From positions 310,001-374,000 of the forward strand of contig NZ_BAABKM010000005.1 in NCBI RefSeq assembly GCF_039543825.1: DNA of 64,000 nt, written 5' to 3'. How positions within the stretch are numbered: the stretch's first letter is position 1; every line of letters begins with the position of its first letter. Below the pieces are notes generated by a model, which saw only the letters and a program-made list of their open reading frames with translations, was not told where the DNA came from and made no database searches. Position numbers and translations under genes: made by a program. The DNA comes from Nocardioides conyzicola. GTDB lineage: Bacteria > Actinomycetota > Actinomycetes > Propionibacteriales > Nocardioidaceae. Of the stretch, positions 32,361 to 39,316 are shown piece by piece.

Positions 32361-33528
32361 CGAATCTCAGCTCCCTCTTGTTGCCCAGGATGCCTTGTGG
32401 TCTGAAGATCACGATCAGCATCAGCGCCACACCCACGACGATGTACGAGAACTGCTCCGTCTGCTGGTTGTTCATCCAGTCGGACGGGACGTACGCCGAG
32501 AGGGTGTACTTGATGCCGATCCGGGCGGTGTAGAAGATCACCGCGCCGAGGACCGGGCCGAAGATCGTGGCCGCGCCACCGATCAGGAGCGCGGTGTAGC
32601 AGAAGAACGTCAGTGTGCGACCCATCGAGTCCGGCTGGGTGCTGGCCGGGAGCACGTAGATCATGCCGCCGATCGCACCGAAGAGACCGCCGATGACCAG
32701 CGCCTGCATCTTGATCGAGAAGACGTTCTTGCCCAGCGAGCGGATCGCGTCCTCGTCCTCGCGCACCCCTCGCAGGAGACGTCCCCACGGGCTGCGCACC
32801 AGCAGGAACACGACGAACGTCGAGATGGCCACCAGCGTCCAGGCGACCACCCGGACCCACCAGCCGTTGACGCCGGTCGACTGGCCCGGGACCGGGAAGA
32901 GGAAGAACAGCAGGAACACGCCGACGACGCTGATGACCGTGGCCGCACCGATCTTCGCGCCTCCGGCCAGGCCGGCCCTCCCCCGCAGCACGAGGACGAG
33001 CGCGACGATCAGGGCGACGAGCAGGAGCCAGCCGATGATCCGCACCCAGGCGGCGCCGTCGGCGACGTCTGCGTAGTTGAACGGGATCAGCGTGAAGCTG
33101 CCGCTGCCGAAGATCGAGAGGTTGGTGAACGGCTCGCGGTACTGGCTGCCGGGGATGCCCTGCGCCGCACCGGTGAAGTCCGACAGCAGGGACGATCGCC
33201 CGATGTATCTGAGGATCTCGGCAGCCGAGATCGTCACGATGGCCAGGTAGTCACCGCGCAGCTTCAGCGTCGGTACACCGAGCACGAGGGCGAAGATCAG
33301 CGCCGCGGCGAGCCCGAGCAGGATGCCGAGCGCGAACGGCAGGCCGTGCCACACCGAGATCGCCATGCCGTACGCGCCGAGCAGCATGAAGCCCGCCTGG
33401 CCGAAGTTGAGCAGCCCGGTGAACCCGAGGTGGATGTTGAGGCCGATGACGGCGATCGCGACAGCGGCGGTCTGCGGCGAGATCGCCTCGCGCATCATGC
33501 CGTTGAGAATTCCCTGGAGAGTGTCCAT
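32353..33528 (-). CDS. livM: Branched-chain amino acid ABC transporter permease LivM
   Basis: A 391-residue permease with about ten helices. Family motifs are IGLNIHLGFTGLLNFGQAGFM near the N-terminus and GDYLAIVTISAAEILRYIGR and SPWGRLLRGVREDEDAIRSLGKN, the last containing the cytoplasmic EAA-like loop that contacts the ATPases. It is somewhat longer than E. coli LivM because of an insert with two extra helices (about 150-230). It follows livH after 15 bases. Confidence 0.93.
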   Translation of the reverse strand: MDTLQGILNGMMREAISPQTAAVAIAVIGLNIHLGFTGLLNFGQAGFMLLGAYGMAISVWHGLPFALGILLGLAAALIFALVLGVPTLKLRGDYLAIVTISAAEILRYIGRSSLLSDFTGAAQGIPGSQYREPFTNLSIFGSGSFTLIPFNYADVADGAAWVRIIGWLLLVALIVALVLVLRGRAGLAGGAKIGAATVISVVGVFLLFFLFPVPGQSTGVNGWWVRVVAWTLVAISTFVVFLLVRSPWGRLLRGVREDEDAIRSLGKNVFSIKMQALVIGGLFGAIGGMIYVLPASTQPDSMGRTLTFFCYTALLIGGAATIFGPVLGAVIFYTARIGIKYTLSAYVPSDWMNNQQTEQFSYIVVGVALMLIVIFRPQGILGNKRELRFDV

Positions 33529-33543
33529 TGCCCGTCCCCTTCC

Positions 33544-34863
33544 TCAGCCGACCCGCTGCGGCTTGCCGAGCAGGCCCTGGGGCCGCACGAGCAGGAGCAG
33601 GATCAAGATCAACAGCGCGGTCGCGTACTTGAAGTCACCCGGCATGCCGACCACCGGCGAGACCTCCACGACCAGTCCGATGATGAGCGCGCCGATCAGG
33701 GCGCCGAACGCCGTGCCGAGACCGCCGAGCGTGACCGCCGCGAAGAGCAGCAGCAGGATCTGGAGGCCGGAGTCCCACTTGACGCCGTTGACCACCAGCG
33801 CGTAGAGCAGGCCGGACAGACCGGCGAGGCCCATGGCGACCGTCCACACGAGGCGGATCACCTTGTCGGTGTCGATGCCCGACGCCGACGCGAGCGCCGG
33901 GTTGTCGGACACGGCCCGGGTGGCGCGGCCGACGCGGGTGCGGAGCAGGGCGTAGCCGACGGCGAGGAGCACGACGATCGAGATCGCCATCGCCACCAGG
34001 GACTGGTTGGTGATGGTGACCGAGCCGAACTCCCTCACCGAGGGGTTGTCCTGCACCACGCGGACCGTGCCGGCGCCGACCAGGTACTGGTAGACGTACT
34101 GGAGCGCCAGAGAGAGACCGATGGTGACGATGATCATCTGGGTCAGACCCAGGCCGCGGCGGCGGAGTGGTTGCCAGAGCACGCGGTCCTGGAAGTAGCC
34201 GCTGAAGGCACACAGGATCACCACCAGCAGGCCGCCGAGCCAGATGTTCAGCCCGTGCACGTTGATCAGGAGGTAGCCGAGCATGCCGCCGAGCGTCACC
34301 TGCTCGGCGTGCGCGAAGTTCGACAGCCCGGTGGTGCCGTAGATCAGCGACAGGCCGACCGACGCCAGCGCGAGCAGCAGGCCGAGGCGCAGTCCGTTGA
34401 CGGTGCTCTGGAGCAGCTGGTCGAACTTGCTGGTCGAGTCGCTGTACGACGCCGTACGGACCGTCAGCAGGGCCGGCATCGTCGCGCCGAACTTCGCCTT
34501 GACGGTCACGTTGTCCTTGACGACGTCGAGGTCCTTGGGGAGCGACGCCTCGTCGATCTTGACGACGTACGGACCCTCCTTGTCGACCTGGACGTTCCAC
34601 TTGCCGGTCTCGCCGGTCGTGACCTCGGTGACGGTGCCGGCCTCGTCGGTGACGGTGAGCTTCACGTCGGCGAGGGGACCGTCCTCGGTGCGGATGGTGC
34701 CTGCGATGCAGGCTTTGTCCGGGCCCGGTAGACACAGCGTGTCCACGGCGTGGGCAGGGCCCGAGGAAATCAGCGCGAGCAACGGCGCGAGCAGCAGCGT
34801 GAGGATCAGCCCCGCCACCCCTCTGTGCACCGACCGCTCGCGGACGACGTGTCGAGACTTCAA
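33544..34863 (-). CDS. livH: LivH-type ABC permease with an N-terminal extracytoplasmic domain
   Basis: A 439-residue fusion. Residues 1-39 form a signal peptide or first anchor (GLILTLLLAPLLALISSGPAHA, cleavage possible after Ala39). Residues about 41-145 form a small beta-rich domain like carboxypeptidase-regulatory/Ig modules, with two Cys (44 and 52) that could form a disulfide (ACIAGTIRTEDGPLADVKLT, TGETGKWNVQVDKEGPYVVK). Residues about 155-439 are a normal LivH permease (GLSLIYGTTGLSNFAHAEQ, RVGRATRAVSDNPALASASG). The start TTG 34863 has GGGAGGA just upstream. The outer domain may touch the binding protein or the cell wall; that is inference. Confidence 0.87.
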   Translation of the reverse strand: MKSRHVVRERSVHRGVAGLILTLLLAPLLALISSGPAHAVDTLCLPGPDKACIAGTIRTEDGPLADVKLTVTDEAGTVTEVTTGETGKWNVQVDKEGPYVVKIDEASLPKDLDVVKDNVTVKAKFGATMPALLTVRTASYSDSTSKFDQLLQSTVNGLRLGLLLALASVGLSLIYGTTGLSNFAHAEQVTLGGMLGYLLINVHGLNIWLGGLLVVILCAFSGYFQDRVLWQPLRRRGLGLTQMIIVTIGLSLALQYVYQYLVGAGTVRVVQDNPSVREFGSVTITNQSLVAMAISIVVLLAVGYALLRTRVGRATRAVSDNPALASASGIDTDKVIRLVWTVAMGLAGLSGLLYALVVNGVKWDSGLQILLLLFAAVTLGGLGTAFGALIGALIIGLVVEVSPVVGMPGDFKYATALLILILLLLVRPQGLLGKPQRVG

Positions 34864-34903
34864 CTCGGTCCTCCCATCCAGAACCCGGCTGGGCTCGGAC
34901 GGC

Positions 34904-34909
34904 AGTCTA
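34904..34909 (-). promoter_or_regulatory. Possible -10 element of the livHMGF operon
   Basis: TAGACT on the minus strand lies about 40 bases before TTG 34863, giving a short leader that contains the Shine-Dalgarno sequence. No good -35 element is visible. Confidence 0.4.
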
Positions 34910-35014
34910 GGGGTGAACGGTGAGTGAAGCGCCACAAGGTGGGTGTGTCCGGCCTGGTCGGCGCGAGGCTTTACCGAAGCGTGATCTCGTGGAAACGTGG
35001 AGCCGGCCGCGGCG

Positions 35015-35632
35015 CTAGCCCGCGAGGCCCGGGCCGTGGTCGATGACGCCCTCCGCGACCTGCCGCATCGACAGCCGCAGGTCCATCGCGGTCTTCTGGA
35101 TCCAGCGGAAGGCCTCGGGCTCGGAGAGCTTGAGCTGCTCCTGCAGGACGTTCTTGGCCCGGTCGACGGCCTTGCGGGTCTCGAGCCGCTCGGAGAGGTC
35201 GGCGACCTCGGCCTCGAGCAGCGTGACCTCGGCGAACCGGCTCACCGCCATCTCGATCGCCGGCACCAGGTCGGTCTTGCTGAACGGCTTGACGAGGTAG
35301 GCCATCGCGCCGGCGTCACGCGCCCGCTCGACCAGGTCGCGCTGCGAGAAGGCGGTCAGGATCACGACGGGCGCGATCCGCTGGCTCGCGATCCGCTCGG
35401 CGGCGGCGATGCCGTCGAGGACCGGCATCTTCACGTCCAGGATCACCAGGTCGGGCCGGAGCTCCTCGGCCAGCTCGATCGCCTTGGCGCCGTCGCCGGC
35501 CTGGCCGACGACGTCGTAGCCCTCCTCGGAGAGCATCTCCGCGAGGTCCATCCGGATGAGGACCTCGTCCTCGGCGATGACGACGCGGCGGGTGGCGGTC
35601 CCGGGCATCGGCTGGTCGATCGGCTGCGTCAC
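35015..35632 (-). CDS. pdtaR: ANTAR-domain response regulator (PdtaR type)
   Basis: A 205-residue two-component output protein that acts on RNA. The receiver domain (about 16-132) has the acidic pocket AEDEVLI, the phosphorylated Asp66 in LVILDVKMP, and Lys in AYLVKPFSK. A coiled linker leads to the C-terminal ANTAR domain (about 145-200, TRKAVDRAKNVLQEQLKLSEPEAFRWIQ), which binds twin hairpins in mRNA leaders to stop termination. GTG 35632 follows TAGCCT by six bases. No sensor kinase lies nearby; in mycobacteria PdtaS is encoded elsewhere. Confidence 0.95.
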   Translation of the reverse strand: MTQPIDQPMPGTATRRVVIAEDEVLIRMDLAEMLSEEGYDVVGQAGDGAKAIELAEELRPDLVILDVKMPVLDGIAAAERIASQRIAPVVILTAFSQRDLVERARDAGAMAYLVKPFSKTDLVPAIEMAVSRFAEVTLLEAEVADLSERLETRKAVDRAKNVLQEQLKLSEPEAFRWIQKTAMDLRLSMRQVAEGVIDHGPGLAG

Positions 35633-35638
35633 GGCAGC

Positions 35639-35644
35639 AGGCTA
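35639..35644 (-). promoter_or_regulatory. -10 element for a leaderless pdtaR transcript
   Basis: On the minus strand TAGCCT ends six bases before GTG 35632; there is no Shine-Dalgarno sequence. Confidence 0.5.
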
Positions 35645-35677
35645 TCGGCCCGACGCCGTCGTACGCCGTCCGGTCCG

Positions 35678-35866
35678 TCAGGCTGGACGCGGGGCGGCCC
35701 CGGACACGGGCAGCTCGTGCCCGTGCCGGGTCCGCACGTAGAGGTCGACCTCGTCCCGCTCGACCCGGCGGCGACTGAGCACCGTCGTGGCCGTGCGCGC
35801 GTTGCCGATGGCTCGTTCGTTGCTGGCGCGGCCCCATCCGCTGACCTGCTGCCACGGCTTCCACAT
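35678..35866 (-). CDS. Hypothetical basic protein of 62 residues
   Basis: ATG 35866 has GGAGG six bases upstream (35873-35877) and opens a 62-codon frame: WKPWQQVSGWGRASNERAIG, then an Arg-rich helix (SRRRVERDEVDLYVRTRHG). It is soluble, with no signal or membrane segment. A good ribosome site and a position just upstream of pdtaR on the same strand support a real gene. No family was recognised. Confidence 0.55.
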   Translation of the reverse strand: MWKPWQQVSGWGRASNERAIGNARTATTVLSRRRVERDEVDLYVRTRHGHELPVSGAAPRPA

Positions 35867-35954
35867 GTCGACCTCCACTGCCCGAGTCCCCCGTGGACGA
35901 AACTGTAGTAGTTCGATCGACTTTAGCCAAGACCTGCACTCGGTCGGGGTCGGC

Positions 35955-35960
35955 TAAGGT
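35955..35960 (+). promoter_or_regulatory. -10 element of the tRNA gene
   Basis: TAAGGT fits TANNNT and lies 14 bases before the mature tRNA 5' end; CTGCAC (35934-35939) is a possible -35 element 15 bases upstream. Confidence 0.5.
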
Positions 35961-35974
35961 TCTCGCGCTGTCCG

Positions 35975-36047
35975 GCCCCGGTATCCCAACGGCAGAGGAA
36001 GCGGTCTCAAACACCGTCCAGTGTGGGTTCGAATCCCACCCGGGGCA
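35975..36047 (+). tRNA. tRNA-Leu (anticodon CAA), short variable region
   Basis: A 73-nt cloverleaf. The acceptor GCCCCGG (35975-35981) pairs with CCGGGGC (36040-36046), and the discriminator is A36047. The D stem is three pairs (TCC/GGA) around a loop with GG. The anticodon stem is GCGGT/ACCGT (one G-T pair) with loop CTCAAAC, so the anticodon is CAA (36008-36010). The T arm is GTGGG-TTCGAAT-CCCAC. CCA is not encoded. The variable region is only five bases (CCAGT), although leucine tRNAs normally have a long variable arm. Confidence 0.9.
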
Positions 36048-36085
36048 CTGCCGGTCAACCCGACCGCACACATAGAGGAGTGGTC

Positions 36086-36277
36086 ATGGGAACAGTCATT
36101 GGGATCATCGGTCTGATCGCGGCCATCTGGGTGATCATCGAGGTCGTGCGCTCCTCGGCGAGCACGGTCGCGAAGATCGTCTGGATCGTCTGCGCGGTGC
36201 TCTTCTCGATCATCACCGCCATCGTCTGGGCGGTCTGGGGTCGCAAGGAGTTCGGCGGCCAGAAGGCCGTCGTCTGA
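36086..36277 (+). CDS. Small two-helix membrane protein (PLDc_N-like)
   Basis: A 63-residue protein with two hydrophobic helices: [20 protein letters not shown] and [20 protein letters not shown], ending in [13 protein letters not shown]. The layout resembles the phospholipase-D-nuclease N-terminal (PLDc_N) type of short membrane proteins. ATG 36086 has GAGGAG upstream. It follows the tRNA and ends just before a hairpin shared with pyk. Function is unknown. Confidence 0.75.
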   Translation: MGTVIGIIGLIAAIWVIIEVVRSSASTVAKIVWIVCAVLFSIITAIVWAVWGRKEFGGQKAVV

Positions 36278-36279
36278 CG

Positions 36280-36322
36280 CTCTGAGGTCGGGCCCGGAGC
36301 ACCTCCCGGCCCGACCTCAGAG
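36280..36322. terminator. Hairpin terminator overlapping the end of pyk
   Basis: Perfect 15-base arms (36280-36294 and 36308-36322) enclose a 13-base loop between two convergent genes. The pyk stop codon (36317-36319) lies inside the right arm. Confidence 0.75.
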
Positions 36323-37786
36323 GTGGCGCTTGTACGCGGGCGCGACCTCGTTGATGGCATCGCCCATCCGGTGGATGCGCAGCGCGTTGGTGGAGCCGGG
36401 GATGCCGGGCGGGGCGCCGGCGATGATGACCACCAGCTCCCCCTCCTTGACCCGTCCGATCTGGAGCAGCTGGTCGTCGACCTGACGCACCATCTCGTCG
36501 GTGTGCTCGACCATCTGGGTCAGGAACGTCTCGACGCCCCAGCTCAGCGCCAGCTGGGAGCGGACCGCCGGGACCGGTGTGAAGGCGAGGACCGGCACGG
36601 AGCCGCGCAGCCGCGACATCCGGCGGGCGGAGTCGCCGCTGGTCGTGAAGGCGACGACGTACTTCGCCTCGACGCGCTCGGCGACCTCCTCGGCCGCCTT
36701 GGCGATGACGCCGGAGCGGGTGTGCGGGTCCCAGTCGATCTTGGCGAAGACGCCGGCACCGTCGCCGGAGGCGATGGCGTGCTCCTCGGTGGAGGTGATG
36801 ATCCGGGCCATCGTCTCGACGGTGTGCACGGGGAACTCCCCCACGCTGGTCTCGCCGGAGAGCATCACGGCGTCCGCGCCGTCGAGCACCGCGTTGGCGA
36901 CGTCGGAGGCCTCGGCGCGGGTCGGCGCGGGGCTCGAGATCATCGACTCGAGCATCTGGGTCGCGACGATGACCGGCTTGGCGTGCAGGCGGGCCTTGCG
37001 CACGATCTGCTTCTGCAGGAACGGCACGTCCTCGAGCGGGCACTCCACCGCGAGGTCGCCGCGCGCGACCATGAAGCCGTCGAAGGCGCTGATGACCTCG
37101 TCGAGGTTCTCGATCGCCTGCGGCTTCTCGATCTTGGCGATGATCGGGAGGTGGATGCCCTCCTCGTCCATGATCTTGCGGACGTCGTCGGCGTCCTTCG
37201 CGTCACGCACGAAGCTCAGCGCGATGAAGTCGACGGTGAGGTGCAGCGCGAACCGCAGGTCCTCGATGTCCTTCTCGGACAGGGCCGGCACCGACACCGC
37301 GACGCCGGGCAGGTTGATGCCCTTGTTGTTGGAGACCTTGCCGCCGACCAGCACCTCGGTGTGGACGTCCGTGCCGTCCACGACCCCGGTGACCCGGAGG
37401 CGGATCTTGCCGTCGTCGATGAGGAGGGGGTCGCCGACGTTGACGTCGCCGGGCAGGCCCTTGTACGTCGTGCCGCAGATCGTGTCGTCGCCCGGCACGT
37501 CGCGGGTGGTGATCACCCACGGCTGGCCGCGACGGAGCACGACCGGCCCGTCCGGGAACGTCTCGAGGCGGATCTTGGGGCCCTGGAGGTCGGCGAAGAT
37601 GCCGACCCCGTGGCCGCTGGCGTCGGAGGCCTCCCGCACGAGGCGGTACGCCTCCGCGTGGTCCTCGTGGGATCCGTGGCTCATGTTCAGCCGGGCGACG
37701 TCCATCCCGGCGTACACGAGCTCACGGATCCGACGCGGCGACGAGGTCGCGGGGCCGAGGGTGCAGACGATCTTTGCTCTACGCAC
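36317..37786 (-). CDS. pyk: Pyruvate kinase
   Basis: A 489-residue glycolytic enzyme making pyruvate and ATP from phosphoenolpyruvate and ADP. It starts [15 protein letters not shown]. Active-site segments include [23 protein letters not shown], the signature [18 protein letters not shown] and [16 protein letters not shown], and [38 protein letters not shown] is also conserved (given here in parts: ATQMLESMI and [10 protein letters not shown]). The C-terminal regulatory domain is present. GTG 37786 follows TAGGCT by seven bases, and an inverted repeat lies just upstream. Confidence 0.97.
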   Translation of the reverse strand: MRRAKIVCTLGPATSSPRRIRELVYAGMDVARLNMSHGSHEDHAEAYRLVREASDASGHGVGIFADLQGPKIRLETFPDGPVVLRRGQPWVITTRDVPGDDTICGTTYKGLPGDVNVGDPLLIDDGKIRLRVTGVVDGTDVHTEVLVGGKVSNNKGINLPGVAVSVPALSEKDIEDLRFALHLTVDFIALSFVRDAKDADDVRKIMDEEGIHLPIIAKIEKPQAIENLDEVISAFDGFMVARGDLAVECPLEDVPFLQKQIVRKARLHAKPVIVATQMLESMISSPAPTRAEASDVANAVLDGADAVMLSGETSVGEFPVHTVETMARIITSTEEHAIASGDGAGVFAKIDWDPHTRSGVIAKAAEEVAERVEAKYVVAFTTSGDSARRMSRLRGSVPVLAFTPVPAVRSQLALSWGVETFLTQMVEHTDEMVRQVDDQLLQIGRVKEGELVVIIAGAPPGIPGSTNALRIHRMGDAINEVAPAYKRHL

Positions 37787-37793
37787 GTCCCTC

Positions 37794-37821
37794 AGCCTAC
37801 CGCGACTTTGATCGTTCAAAG
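37794..37821 (-). promoter_or_regulatory. pyk promoter with inverted repeat
   Basis: On the minus strand TAGGCT (37799-37794) lies seven bases before GTG 37786. Just upstream, CTTTGA-TCGT-TCAAAG (37806-37821) is a perfect inverted repeat with six-base arms covering the expected -35 area, a candidate operator. Confidence 0.5.
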
Positions 37822-37849
37822 ACCTAACTCCGGCCCCGTTACCGACTGT

Positions 37850-39316
37850 TCAGACGACGAGCGGCCGTTCGGTCGGCTTGATCGGCGCCGGGAGGGTCGT
37901 GGAACCGGTCAGGAAGGTGTCCACGGCGGCCGCGGCGGCCCGCCCCTCGGCGATCGCCCAGACGATGAGCGACTGGCCGCGGCCCGCGTCGCCGGCGACG
38001 AACACACCGGGCACCGAGGACGCGTAGGTCAGGTCGCGCTTGATGTTGCCGCGCTCGTCGAGGTCGACGCCGAGCTGCTCCACGAGGCCCGACTTCTCCG
38101 GACCCAGGAAGCCCATCGCGAACAGCACCAGCTCGGCCGGGATGTCGCGCTCGGTGCCCTCGATCTCGGTGAGCTTGCCGCCCTCGAAGACCACGTCGAC
38201 GAGCCGCAGCGCGCGGACGTTGCCGTCCTCGTCGCCGAGGAACTCCTTGGTGGAGACGGCGTAGATCCGCTCCCCCGCCTCCTCGTGGGCCGAGGACACC
38301 TTGAAGGTCATCGGGTACGTCGGCCAGGGCTGGCCCGCCGGCCGGGACTCCGGCGGCTCCGGCATGATCTCGAGCTGCGTGATCGACGCCGCGCCCTGAC
38401 GGGTGGACGTGCCGAGGCAGTCGGCTCCGGTGTCGCCGCCGCCGATGATGACGACGTGCTTGCCGGTCGCGAGGATCTGGCCCTCGACCTCTTCGCCGAG
38501 CGCGACCCGGTTGGCCTGCGGGAGGAACTCCATGGCCTGGTGGATGCCGCCGAGCTCACGGCCGGTGACGCCGAGGTCGCGGGGCTCGGTGGCGCCCATG
38601 GCGAGCACGACGGCGTCGTACCGCTCCCGGAGCTTGTCGGCCCCGAGGGCGGAGCCCACGTCCACCCCGGCCCGGAAGACGGTGCCCTCGCGACGCATCT
38701 GCTCCAGACGCTTGTCGAGGTGCTTCTTCTCCATCTTGAACTCGGGGATGCCGTAGCGCAGCAGGCCGCCGATCTTGTCCGCACGCTCGTAGACCGCGAC
38801 GGTGTGGCCGGCGCGGGTGAGCTGCTGGGCGGCGGCCAGTCCGGCCGGGCCGGACCCGATCACGGCCACGGTGCGGCCCGAGAGCCACTCCGGCGGCTGG
38901 GGCCGGACCAGGCCGGACTCCCACGCCTTGTCGATGATCGAGACCTCGACGTTCTTGATCGTCACCGGGTCCTGGTTGATGCCCAGGACGCAGGCGGTCT
39001 CGCAGGGCGCCGGGCAGAGGCGACCGGTGAACTCAGGGAAGTTGTTGGTCGCGTGCAGGCGCTCGATCGCGCCCTCCCAGTCGTCCCGCCAGACCAGGTC
39101 GTTCCACTCGGGGATGATGTTGCCGAGCGGGCAGCCCTGGTGGCAGAACGGGATGCCGCAGTCCATGCAGCGGCCCGCCTGCTGCGTGATGATCGGCAGC
39201 AGGGCGCGCCCGGCGCTGCCGGGGTAGACCTCGTTCCAGTCGTGGATGCGCTCCTCGACCGGGCGGCGGTCCGCGACCTTGCGGCCTTCCTTCAAGAATC
39301 CGCGGGGATCAGCCAT
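37850..39316 (-). CDS. gltD: Glutamate synthase (NADPH) small subunit
   Basis: A 488-residue subunit that passes electrons from NADPH through FAD and 4Fe-4S clusters to GltB. The N-terminal cysteine groups are [20 protein letters not shown] and [12 protein letters not shown]. The FAD motif is [17 protein letters not shown] (about 148-164), the NADPH motif is [16 protein letters not shown], and FAD contact is made by [18 protein letters not shown]. The start overlaps the gltB stop by eight bases, so the two are coupled. The operon order is gltB-gltD. Confidence 0.97.
   Translation of the reverse strand: MADPRGFLKEGRKVADRRPVEERIHDWNEVYPGSAGRALLPIITQQAGRCMDCGIPFCHQGCPLGNIIPEWNDLVWRDDWEGAIERLHATNNFPEFTGRLCPAPCETACVLGINQDPVTIKNVEVSIIDKAWESGLVRPQPPEWLSGRTVAVIGSGPAGLAAAQQLTRAGHTVAVYERADKIGGLLRYGIPEFKMEKKHLDKRLEQMRREGTVFRAGVDVGSALGADKLRERYDAVVLAMGATEPRDLGVTGRELGGIHQAMEFLPQANRVALGEEVEGQILATGKHVVIIGGGDTGADCLGTSTRQGAASITQLEIMPEPPESRPAGQPWPTYPMTFKVSSAHEEAGERIYAVSTKEFLGDEDGNVRALRLVDVVFEGGKLTEIEGTERDIPAELVLFAMGFLGPEKSGLVEQLGVDLDERGNIKRDLTYASSVPGVFVAGDAGRGQSLIVWAIAEGRAAAAAVDTFLTGSTTLPAPIKPTERPLVV

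Noticed and set aside
32215..34731. An 838-codon open frame opposite livM and livH
   Set aside because: It is a shadow frame over two recognisable permease genes; the sequence is Asp/Gln/Arg-rich and lacks domains.
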